From assembly GCA_963702525.1 (NCBI GenBank), contig CAVPCY010000009.1, positions 97,228 to 161,227 on the forward strand: a stretch of DNA of 64,000 nucleotides. The letters run 5' to 3'. The position numbers and the translations under genes were made by a program. The stretch is from CAVPCY01 sp963702525 (GTDB taxonomy: Bacteria > Actinomycetota > Coriobacteriia > Anaerosomatales > PHET01). The first letter of the stretch is position 1. Every line of letters begins with the position of its first letter. This document shows positions 27,633 to 39,043 of this stretch, piece by piece. The notes below the pieces were generated by a model that was given only the letters and a program-made list of their open reading frames with translations, was not told the origin of the DNA and did not search any database.

Positions 27633-28529
27633 CTAGCTCGCCGGCCCTTGCTTCGCGAGCTCCTTGAAGCCCTCTCCGATCGTCTCGTGGACGTTGGAGA
27701 TGATGACCATCGCGGTCGGATCGTGAGCCGCGACGATCGCTTTGAGGTCGTCGAGCTCGTTGCGGGCCAGCACCACGAAGAGCGTCCCGCGGCGCTCGCC
27801 GGTGTAGACTCCGGTCGCCTCGAGCCTCGTGGCTCCTCGGCCAAGCTCGGTGTTGATCGACGCTCCGATACGGTCGGCCGCGTCCGAGATGATCCAGACC
27901 GCCTTCTCCACCGAGATGCCCTCGAGCACCAGGTCGATGGTGGTGGTCGACACGAAGATGGCGACCGCGCCGTAGAGCGCGTACTCGGGGCCGAACTGCA
28001 GCGCGGCGAGCAGCGTCACCGCCGCGTCGACGACGAGCATGATCTGGCCCACGCCGAACGGGAAGCTTCGGGCGAGCAGCTGGGCGACGATGTCGGTGCC
28101 GCCGGTGTTGCCGCCGGCCTTGAAGACGAGTCCCATGCCCACACCGGTGATCGCGCCGCCGTAGAGCGCAGCCAGCAGCAGGTCTTCGGCGGCCAGATGC
28201 GGTGCGAACGGCGCCATGACCCATACCAGCACCGAGAGGCCCACCGCACCGTAGAGCGTCTTGGCAACGTAGTGCAGTCCGCGGTAGCGCCACGCGACGA
28301 GCAGCAGGACGCCGTTCATGATCAGCATCTGGACGCCGACAGAGAGCGTGAAGCTCAGGTTGTCCTTCATCCAGTAGTAGATGACGGTCGCGAGTCCCGA
28401 CACGCCGCCGGCGGCGAGCTGGTTGGGGATGAGGAAGGCGTCGATCGCCCAGGCGGTGAGCACCATGCCCACCGTCATGAGCGCGTAGTCGCGGACCCCA
28501 CGGCTCTTCAGCACCCGCTCGACGACCAT
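27633..28529 (-). CDS. YitT-family membrane protein (DUF161 + DUF2179)
   Basis: 298 residues. About five hydrophobic helices (VGMVLTAWAIDAFLIPNQLA; LSVGVQMLIMNGVLLLVAWR; LYGGAITGVGMGLVFKAGGN; VGQIMLVVDAAVTLLAALQF) are followed by a C-terminal cytoplasmic DUF2179 domain (RLEATGVYTGERRGTLFVVL, IISNVHETIGEGF). Function of the family is unsettled; transport is suspected. ATG directly follows the stop codon of the PHP gene (TAGATG), so the two are cotranslated. Confidence 0.85.
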   Translation of the reverse strand: MVVERVLKSRGVRDYALMTVGMVLTAWAIDAFLIPNQLAAGGVSGLATVIYYWMKDNLSFTLSVGVQMLIMNGVLLLVAWRYRGLHYVAKTLYGAVGLSVLVWVMAPFAPHLAAEDLLLAALYGGAITGVGMGLVFKAGGNTGGTDIVAQLLARSFPFGVGQIMLVVDAAVTLLAALQFGPEYALYGAVAIFVSTTTIDLVLEGISVEKAVWIISDAADRIGASINTELGRGATRLEATGVYTGERRGTLFVVLARNELDDLKAIVAAHDPTAMVIISNVHETIGEGFKELAKQGPAS

Positions 28530-29334
28530 CTAGCGCTCTCCCCCCACCGTGCCGTCACGCGGCTCGGGCGGCCAACGAAGCACGCCACCCACGTCGAGGC
28601 GCGGGCGCTCCCGCTTCGCAAGCAGGTGGGCCATCACGCTCTGGCGCATCGCGGTTCACGACCCGCTCCTCGGCGATGCCGAGCTCCTCGGCCACGGCGA
28701 GCGCTGCATCGAAGCGGCCCACGTGGGAAGCGTAGTGCGCATCGGAGCCGATGGCTATGGGTGCCCCAGTGGCCAGTGCTGCCTCGGCGAACTCGCGCTC
28801 GCGGTGCGCGCACGACGCCCTGGCGCTCGTGGGAGCGAACGTGTGATCGTTGAGCTCGAGGATCACGTTGTGCCGCACGGCCGCCTCGACGATCGCGGCA
28901 AGGTCGACCGGGAACTCGTCCTCGTTGCCGGGGTGGCTGATCATGTCGACGTTGGGGTTGGCCATCACCCGCAGCAGCGCCTCGGTGTTCTTGGAGCGGT
29001 CGCGCTCATCGAAGCCCGTGAGGGGGTGGAAGCCCACCGCCACGAAGTCGAGCTTGTCGAGCACGACGTCGGGCAGGTCGATGCCGTTCTCCTCGGCAAG
29101 CGAGGGATTCGCCTCGCAGCCCTTGAGGATGCGCACGCCGTTGAGCACGCTCGGCACGACCTTGAGGTTCCAGAAGTACCAGAGGTGCGCGCCTTGGGGC
29201 ACCGTGGGGCCGTGGTCGGTCACGGCGATGAGCTCGAGTCCCCTCGCCTCGGCGGCGACGGCGAGTTCGGTCACGGTCGAGTACGCGTGCCCCGAGGCGA
29301 TCGTGTGCGTGTGGAGGTCGGCGAGCAGGCGCAC
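28530..29334 (-). CDS. PHP-domain phosphoesterase (YcdX-like), frameshifted
   Basis: Polymerase-and-histidinol-phosphatase fold metal enzyme. Metal ligands appear in LADLHTHTIASGHAYSTV, AVTDHGP, GCEANP, MISHPGNEDEF, LELNDHT and IGSDAHYASHVGRF. Around 28645-28655 the reading frame shifts after VVNRDA; one extra C seems inserted, and the other frame continues SVMAHLLAKRERPRLDVGG to a TAG at 28530, the typical C-terminus of this group. GTG at 29334 overlaps the prfB stop by one base. Probable small-molecule phosphatase; substrate unknown. Confidence 0.85.
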
Positions 29335-30482
29335 TACTGCGGCCCATCTGCGCCGGCCGGCGTGGTCGCCCCCGAACCCTGCTCCTGCGCGACGCGCCAG
29401 CGGTGGTAGCCCACCACGAACTCGTCGATGCTGCCACCCAGCACCGAGTCGACGTTGCCGGTCTCGATGCCGGTTCGCACGTCTTTGACCATCTGGTACG
29501 GGTAGAGCACGTAGTTGCGGATCTGGCTGCCGAAGGTGATGTCGCGCTTGGGTCCGCGCAGCTCGTCGAGCTCGGCCTCGCGCTTCTCGAGCTCGATCTC
29601 GTAGAGCCGCGAGCGCAGGATCGACATCGCGGCGTCCTTGTTCTTGTGCTGCGACTTCTCGTTCTGACACGTGACCACGAGTCCGGTGGGCATGTGCGTG
29701 ATGCGGACCGCCGAGTCGGTGGTGTTGACCGACTGGCCTCCCGGGCCGCTCGAGCGGTACACGTCGATGCGAAGGTCCTCGTCGTTGATCTCGACACCCA
29801 CGTCCTCGGGCAGAACGGGCAGTACCTCGACACCGGCGAAGGTGGTCTGGCGGCGCTTCTTCTCGTCGGTGGGGCTGATGCGCACGAGCCGGTGGACGCC
29901 CATCTCGGACAGCAGCATGCCGTACGCGTTGCGCCCGTGCACCGTGAAGACCGCACGGTCGATGCCGAGCTCCACGCCGGCGGGGGCGTCGTGCAGGTCG
30001 ATCTTCCACTTCTTGGACTCGGCGTACTTGGTGTACATGCGTAGCAGCATCTCGGCCCAGTCCTGCGCCTCAAGACCGCCTTGGCCCGGCGTGATCGTGA
30101 GGATCGCGTCGCCGGCGTCGAACTCGCCCGTGAACCACGAGGCGACCTCGAGCGTGTCGATGTGCGAGCCCAGATCCACGATCGAGGCACTGACCTCTGC
30201 CGCGAGCTCGTCGTCATCCTCGGCGACTGCGAGCTCGTTGGCGACCTCGACGTCATCCAGTGCCGAGACGACCGCCTCGTAGCCCTCGATCTCGTCGCGA
30301 ATCCCCGCGGCCTGCGCCATCACGGTCTGCGCGGAGGACTGGTCGTCCCAGAAGCCCGGCTCGGCGGTCTTGGCTTCGAGTGCGGCGAGCTCCGCGCGCT
30401 TCGCGTCGAGATGCAGGTACTCGGCCATCCGCGTCGCTCGGTCGCGCAGGGCGTCTATGTCCTGGGAGCGGTTCTCGATCAT
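29334..30482 (-). CDS. prfB: Peptide chain release factor 2
   Basis: Releases peptides at UGA and UAA codons. The GGQ motif is in YRSSGPGGQSVNTTDSAVRI; domain order and length (382 residues) are normal. Two oddities. The gene is one continuous frame with no in-frame UGA in the N-terminal part, so it lacks the autoregulatory +1 frameshift found in many bacterial prfB genes. The stop-codon recognition tripeptide, normally SPF, reads SPT (LVRISPTDEKKRRQTTFAG); the codons are AGC CCC ACC, so Thr is certain in this assembly. Follows secA by 9 bp, the classic secA-prfB pair. Confidence 0.95.
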   Translation of the reverse strand: MIENRSQDIDALRDRATRMAEYLHLDAKRAELAALEAKTAEPGFWDDQSSAQTVMAQAAGIRDEIEGYEAVVSALDDVEVANELAVAEDDDELAAEVSASIVDLGSHIDTLEVASWFTGEFDAGDAILTITPGQGGLEAQDWAEMLLRMYTKYAESKKWKIDLHDAPAGVELGIDRAVFTVHGRNAYGMLLSEMGVHRLVRISPTDEKKRRQTTFAGVEVLPVLPEDVGVEINDEDLRIDVYRSSGPGGQSVNTTDSAVRITHMPTGLVVTCQNEKSQHKNKDAAMSILRSRLYEIELEKREAELDELRGPKRDITFGSQIRNYVLYPYQMVKDVRTGIETGNVDSVLGGSIDEFVVGYHRWRVAQEQGSGATTPAGADGPQ

Positions 30483-30491
30483 GGGCGGCGC

Positions 30492-33251
<2,760 letters not shown>

Positions 33252-33299
33252 GTAGGACTCACACCTTCTGAGGCGGGAATTGGTGGCGAAACGGCTCAG

Positions 33300-33305
33300 A
33301 TTCTA
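33300..33305 (-). promoter_or_regulatory. Probable -10 element of secA
   Basis: TGCTAGAAT (extended -10 TGn plus TAGAAT) lies on the minus strand about 50 bp before the secA ATG. The same nine bases occur in the region upstream of the second amino-acid-binding lipoprotein (46582-46587). No good -35 box is seen. Confidence 0.4.
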
Positions 33306-33569
33306 GCACAGGGAGGGGCGCTATCGCTGCGTGCGCGCGTCCGCCGAGGAGGCGAGCGGCAGGTACGAATCGGCGCACCCCGGCACTCGCGATACGCAAG
33401 GCCTCTCGGGTCCGGACACGAAGATCGTGGATTCGGTCGATGCCCCTCCGGAGACTCCCGCTCCACACCGCTGAACCACCACGACTCCGCCCGCTCGCCC
33501 CGAAACGGGGAACCCGACAGGCCTCGCGCATTGCCAACCACTCGCTGGCGGAACCCACGCTACAGCGTC

Positions 33570-33590
33570 GACCTTACCGAGACCTTACCG
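33570..33590. repeat. Perfect 10-bp direct repeat, 11-bp period
   Basis: GACCTTACCG is repeated head to tail with one base between copies (33570-33579 and 33581-33590). SARP regulators bind short direct repeats spaced one helical turn (11 bp) apart, and a SARP-type regulator gene ends 23 bp away. An operator is therefore a reasonable inference; read on the minus strand it would face secA. Confidence 0.55.
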
Positions 33591-33612
33591 CCTTCTAGCG
33601 CCTTGGAAGGTA

Positions 33613-36600
33613 CTAGCGGTTAACCCCATAGTCGTCGTAGCGCGGCATGTCCTCCATCACCAGGATCTGCTGGTAGAGCGCGACTGTCTCTGCCGACGGA
33701 TCCAGCCCGAGTTCCTCGGCGAGCTGTGTCTTGCACTGCACGAACGTCTCGACGGCTGCGCTGCGCTGCCCGGCCGCGATCTGACACCTGAGCGTCGCCT
33801 GATAGAGATCCTCGCGCGTCGGATCGACAACCAGCGCCCTGCGCGCGAACACAAGTGCGCTGCACGGGTCGTCTCGCTCCAGGTACAACTCAACCAGGCG
33901 CAGCATCGCGGCGACGAAGTCGAACCGGTAGCGATCTCTGAGCGGTCGCGAACCAGTCGTCGTACAGGTCGCCGGGAAGCAGTTCTCCGCGATAGACCGC
34001 CGAGAGCCGCTCGTACGCGGCGATCGCCTTGTCGCCATCGCCGGCCGTATCGCTCTCGCGGCCGGCCGTGAGCAACTCCTCGAACTCGTCGATGTCCGAG
34101 CGCACGGCTTCGCGGATGATCCTGCAGCGGCCGGCGGTACCGTCGATGTAGGGACACGGGCCCGCCTTGCTTTCGGCGCCCATCAGCGCGCCCTTCATCG
34201 AACTCCACGCAACGTAGAAGTTGTTCTTCGCCCTGTCCTCGGGCAGGTCGGGCCATACATGGTCCAGGAGTTGATCCCTGGAGATCTCCTGCCCGCGATT
34301 GAGCACGAGCATCGCGAAGACGGTGCGGGCCTTGCGCTTCTTCCAGTCACGTTCTCGGACGGGCCTATCGCCCACTTTGACCTCGAGCCCGCCGAACATC
34401 CTCACTCTGCAGATCGGACGGCCCTTGCGCTCCACGAACGCGTCGAACTGGTCTTCGCCGAGAAGTCGCGCGCCCAGAACCGCCCACTCGGCGCTGTCCA
34501 AGTACGTCCGCGATGCCCGCAGCGTCCGCTCCGCGTTCTCGGGCGGGATCATACGAATCATATGGACAGGCAGATCGGCCGACCCAACAGCCGCAGCAAT
34601 CATCGACAACAGGTCCGGAAACGCTCGTGAGTACATCGCGGCTTGGAAGTTGGAGTTCTCCGATCGGATGTGCTGGGCGTGGAGCGCCAGCCTGCGTATG
34701 CCGGCTTCAACGTCACCACCGACACGATCACACTCGGCCAACACCATAGCGCCACGGAACGCGTGATGTGCGTTGTCCCCGAAGCCGGCTGCCACTACCG
34801 GCTCTGCCCACGCTCTGGCCGCAGTCGCGTCGCCCAGCGCGAGCAATGACGCCGCCACCTCGAGAGCGGCGAGTCGCCGGAAGTCCATGTAGTCCTGGAG
34901 GCACAGCCGCTCGTAGGCTCGTTCTGCGCTGGTGAGCGAGTCGTCCGTGCGACCCGCCGCCCTCAACAGCATCGCCTCGAAGACACGGTTCTGCGCCGCC
35001 TCGACCTCAGCACCGGACTCCAACGCCTGGCGGATACCTTCCGCGACGGTCTCGAGCCCGAGCTGCTCGCGACCCTCGGCGAACTCAGCACAGCCGAGGA
35101 CGGGGAGGAAATGGGTTACGGCAGACAGTGCACCCCGTACGACCGCACTGCGCGCAAGCGCCTTGCTGCGGCCGACACGTCCCGTCTCGAGGAGGGAGAC
35201 TGCGAGGTTGCCTTGAGACGCGGTCTGCCTAGAGCTGGAGTCACTGCATTCACACGCCAGCGTCGAGAGCAACCGGACGGTTGCCACGAAATCCCCTTCA
35301 GCCACCGCAGGAATGACCGCAGAGACTGCTGCTGCCTGCTCCTTGAGCAAACTCGAGGATGCACCCTCAGCTGGCGTATCGCGCGTGGCCACCGCCAGAG
35401 AGCCCCTCGCCTCAGCGAACTTGCCAACGGCCAAGAAGAGTCTGCCCACTGCGAAGTGGAGTGCCGGACTGAAAGTGGATTGCAGAAGTCGCGCAGCGTC
35501 CGCATAGTCGGGTACCAACGCGAGCGCCTCGTCCCACCGATTGAGCAGGCGTAGTGCATCGATGGAGTTGGCAAGTCCGTGCTGAGACAGCTCCATCTGT
35601 TCTGCGTGCCCTGCGAGCAGCCGGCTCGCCTTCGCTCTGGCCAGTGCCTGCTCGAACTCGTCAGTGTCGAGTAGCGCATCGGACCAAACCAGCAGCAAGC
35701 GAGCGTCTCCCATCACCCTCGCAAGCGGCACCCTCTCGAACAGCGCACACACCTGTTTCACCGCATGAAGCTCAAGCAATGCCTCTGCGTGTTGGTCGAC
35801 AAACGCGTAGATCGCTTCATCCGTGAGGATCCGGGCCGCTACTTCTGATGCCTGAGTCAACCGATGCGTTTCGACAAGGTGGTCGACAATCGACTGCTCC
35901 GCGCCAGCCAGGAGTCGTCGTTCGCGCTGGAGACGTTCCCGCATATGACCTGCAAGGATCGCGTGGCAACGGAACACGGCTTCGCCGCCGTCGAAACGCC
36001 CCGAGACCCTGAGCAGTGGCATCGCGCGGCTAATGCGCTTGAGTTGCCGCAGGTTGATGTCGGGCAGCCCGCACTCGCTGAGGCTCTGTACCGTACCCGC
36101 CCCAAGTAGACTCGCGACGTGCAACACGCGCCGCTCTGCGTCTCCTAGCACGTCCTCAACCACGTAGCGTACCTGTGCTGTGAGCCTCGGACTGGACCAA
36201 TCGGGCTGGCCGCCGAGATAACGTCCCGCGTCAAGATCCCTGGCCAGGAGGGCCAGGAGCGCGGGGTGGCCGTCACAGGCTTCCCAGAGTTGCCGGACTT
36301 CTGAGTCACTAGCGTGTCCATCAACTTGAGGTCCCCTCAGAGCGTGCGCTTCGGCGAGGCTGAACCTCAGTTCATCTGGTCCGAGTAGCTCGATTCGACG
36401 GAGAACCTTCCAGTTCGGCAGGTCGACGCAGCGTACGCAAACCACCAACCTGCTGCGAAACTCCACGAGAATCTGAGCGAGCGACCAGAGTTCATCCACA
36501 GCATCACCCAGCGTAGTCTCATCGAAACCGTCCACCATGACACACGCTCCTTGGCCGCACCCGCCTGAGCCAGCCAGGATCGTACTGACTGAAGCGGCAA

Positions 36601-36883
36601 GCGAGCCGCGGAATTCGCTTCTCGCAACCGAGGAATCAGTGCCGAGACAACCTGACAACTCTGCCAGGATCGCCTCGGGAGCGTAGGGCCGGCCCTCGAA
36701 GTCCGCGCGACACTGGGTGCGAAAGTGAGAGGCGATCTGACCCGCCAGCAGGCTCTTGCCGTAGCCTGCAGGCGCGGCGAGCAGAAGCATGGGAGACGAG
36801 CTGGCCAAGGCGAATTCGACAAGGGATCTACGCCAGACAATCCCACTGCTCGCGCCCTCGAACACGTCCGCGGTCTGCATCAT
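33613..36883 (-). CDS. Large STAND/TPR transcription regulator with SARP-type C-terminus, frameshifted
   Basis: About 1,090 residues when joined. N-terminal P-loop NTPase of the MalT/STAND kind (Walker A LLLAAPAGYGKSLLAG, about 34-48; Walker B ACVMVDGFDE, about 113-122), a long helical TPR region (about 330-780), then an OmpR-type winged helix (CRVRMFGGLEVKVGDRPVRE ... ISRDQLLDHVWPDLPEDRAK) and a bacterial transcriptional activation domain. The latter breaks near 33945-33955 (DDWFATAQRSL then RDRYRFDFVAAMLRLVELYL). ATG at 36883 follows GGAGG. It probably binds direct repeats near a target promoter when a ligand or protein releases the NTPase. Low-GC look relative to flanks supports acquisition. 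Confidence 0.8.
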
Positions 36884-36968
36884 CGCAGCCTCCACTTCGG
36901 GTGTGGACCGTGGGCGAGGGGAGCCCTAGTGTGCCTGACAGACTACCTTCGGCACGCCCTGGGCGCAA

Positions 36969-37305
36969 CTAGCTGTACTGGTTCACCAGTGCCGCTACAC
37001 CCAGGTCCAGATACATGCGCGAAACGTTGGGGGTGACCGTGTTCGCCGAGGGGTCCGACGTTCGCAGGCTTCGATCGTACGCCGCGGGCGTGAGATAGCC
37101 GAGCGACTGGTGTGGGCGGATCGTCGTAGAGGCGGTCCCACGGGACGAGGAGGTCGACGTGTTCAGCCAGGTCTTGCGGCCACTCGTCGAGCAGGTCGTA
37201 GATCTTCTCGGCATCGGTGCGGATCGCCCTTTCGCGGAGGCGTCGCCCTACGGGTCGCGGGGGTGGTAGAAGTAGTGATCGACGCCGACTCGACGAGCAT
37301 GTCAC
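36969..37305 (-). pseudogene. Remnant of an integrase-type IS transposase
   Basis: Fragments in two or three frames match the C-terminal end of an rve-fold transposase: KIYDLLDEWPQDLAEHVDLL, then in another frame RPHQSLGYLTPAAYDRS (the conserved 'RPHQSLGY.TP' block), then PNVSRMYLDLGVAALVNQYS and a stop. The catalytic DDE core and the left part of the element are absent, and no clear inverted repeats are seen. It marks a past insertion next to the SARP regulator. Confidence 0.7.
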
Positions 37306-37368
37306 TGCCCGCTCAGCGCACCGAGGTGTAGCGGATGTATCTGAACCTGGACACTAGCCGAGTCATTC

Positions 37369-37923
37369 TCAGGTCACCTCAGTGGGCACGTCGGCGTCCT
37401 CCCGAAGCATGCTGGCGGCAAGAAACCCGGTAGCACCGCAGAGCAGCAAGACGTCACCGACACTAAGCAGGTAGGCATGCCCAAACACCGGGAGGGCAAG
37501 TCCGTCCGCGAGTACGCGCGCGATCGTGGCAGAGGTTCCCAGCGCATAGAAGCCGCCGCTGTTGGACATCGCCTGCGTGGCAGCAGCGAGGTCGACTCCT
37601 GGACCGGCATAGATGGGCATGAAGCCGTTGAGTAACACGACCAGGAGATTCAGCGCAACGCCGACCGCGACCAGGTTCAGCATCGGAGAATCGCGCTGCA
37701 CGAGCAGTGCCGCGACCAGAACGAGTGAGACGGCCCCCCAGATGACTACACTCCAAGATGCTGCTCCCGGCACCACGAGTCTGCCACGAGCAATCCCCTG
37801 CACCAGAAACGCAGCCAAGAGCAGGTAGGGGTAGCGAAGCTCCACGAGCTTCAGCCTCCGCAGCGACCCGCCGCAGGCGGACCCCAGCAACACGCCCCAG
37901 CAAGCGGCTACCAAGGCCGGCAT
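37369..37923 (-). CDS. DUF5317 membrane protein
   Basis: A 184-residue protein with four to five hydrophobic helices (LVAACWGVLLGSACGGSLRR, SWSVVIWGAVSLVLVAALLV, LNLVAVGVALNLLVVLLNGF, AYLLSVGDVLLLCGATGFLA) and the motif GFMPIYAGP typical of DUF5317. The family has no established biochemical function but often stands beside HD-GYP genes. ATG at 37923 overlaps the stop of the membrane HD protein (TGATG), so the two are translationally coupled. Confidence 0.8.
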   Translation of the reverse strand: MPALVAACWGVLLGSACGGSLRRLKLVELRYPYLLLAAFLVQGIARGRLVVPGAASWSVVIWGAVSLVLVAALLVQRDSPMLNLVAVGVALNLLVVLLNGFMPIYAGPGVDLAAATQAMSNSGGFYALGTSATIARVLADGLALPVFGHAYLLSVGDVLLLCGATGFLAASMLREDADVPTEVT

Positions 37924-39041
37924 CACAACACCGCGGGCGTCTGGTATCCGAGTTCAAGAGCGGCAGACACTACACGAGCCTTCACGGGCGGCGGGACCAC
38001 AGAGGCCACTCTCGCGACCGAGCTGCCGCTGTGTGCCAAGGCGGCTGAATCGTTGCTCGCCACGTCCACATCGCTTGCGAGCGCTACCAGCATCGCGGTC
38101 GTCAAGTACCCATCGGTGTAGTCACCGTCTATCCCCGCACCGTCGCAGAGCCGGAGCACGGGGAGCACATCATCGAAGAACGCAGTGCCTTGGAAGACCT
38201 GCGCAGACTGACCGGTAGCTGGCTCAGACGCCTCAGTCTGCTCAGCGAGAGCGTCGATGTCGTGAAGCAGCGACGCGTAGCTCACTCGCTCCACGTCTGT
38301 CGCGGTCATGCCCATGCGCGTCGCGATCTCCCTCGCAATGTGCGCGGTCCGCTCGCCGTGCCCCCGCCGTCTCTCGTCCTGATGCTCGGCCACTTCAACC
38401 AAGACCTCCACCGTTGTCCGGTAGGTCTCTCGTATGTCGAGCAGCAGAGCGAGCGACTGCCGCATCAAGAGAAGTAGCGCGACCACCAGTACGAGGCTCC
38501 AGGCCTGCATATCAGGGTACGTGATCGTAGCTAGCGCGGCAGCGGACACCTGCGCTGCCACCAACGGCCCCTGACGCCGATAGTTCCCCGCGAGCAGCCG
38601 ATGTAGTGGGCGGCCTGACTCAAACGCCATGTATGCCTGCGCGGCGAACACCTCTGCACACAGGTACAGAGTCGGCACGCCAACAAGCCAGAGAACTCGC
38701 ATACTCGAGGTTGATGCGTCGTTCCATAAGGGCGCCAAGACCCACATGGCTAGCAGCGCCACTGAGCGGGTGAAGAAGGCGCTGCGGAAGTGCGAATGCG
38801 CTTGTCCGAATCTGCCAATGTGCGCTACGCATAGCGCAAGCACAGAGAGGACCGTCATCGGGACTAGTCCGGCTACCATGGCACCCGCCGAAACGAGCGC
38901 GCCGCTGACACCGATGCTGTCCCCCCGAGGCAGAGAGATGTCGAAGCGGTCTAGCAGTGCGATAGCTAGTGCAAACCAGAGAGCGGCGCTCCACTGCTCC
39001 CAGGAGAGCTGCCCGATCATCGCTGCCAATCCGTTCACCAT
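37923..39041 (-). CDS. Membrane protein with a degenerate HD domain
   Basis: 372 residues: seven or so hydrophobic helices (to about residue 200), then a soluble HD-type helical domain. The first His is in RRRGHGERTAHIAREIATRM and the HD pair in ASLLHDIDALAEQ, but the following Lys of active HD-GYP proteins and the whole HHE...GYP half are missing (region reads VLRLCDGAGIDGDYTDGYLT). It is probably a catalytically dead partner of the HD-GYP protein encoded directly upstream, 2 bp away. Membrane part resembles that of the neighbour, suggesting a duplicate. Confidence 0.75.
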   Translation of the reverse strand: MVNGLAAMIGQLSWEQWSAALWFALAIALLDRFDISLPRGDSIGVSGALVSAGAMVAGLVPMTVLSVLALCVAHIGRFGQAHSHFRSAFFTRSVALLAMWVLAPLWNDASTSSMRVLWLVGVPTLYLCAEVFAAQAYMAFESGRPLHRLLAGNYRRQGPLVAAQVSAAALATITYPDMQAWSLVLVVALLLLMRQSLALLLDIRETYRTTVEVLVEVAEHQDERRRGHGERTAHIAREIATRMGMTATDVERVSYASLLHDIDALAEQTEASEPATGQSAQVFQGTAFFDDVLPVLRLCDGAGIDGDYTDGYLTTAMLVALASDVDVASNDSAALAHSGSSVARVASVVPPPVKARVVSAALELGYQTPAVL

Positions 39042-39043
39042 GG

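Larger units (their letters stand above)
33252..33612. other. Intergenic region upstream of secA
   Basis: No convincing gene. It holds a -10-like element for secA (minus strand, 33300-33305) and, at the far end near the SARP regulator stop codon, a 10-bp direct repeat with 11-bp period (33570-33590). No strong hairpin terminator for the SARP regulator is visible, so that transcript may run toward secA. Confidence 0.5.
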
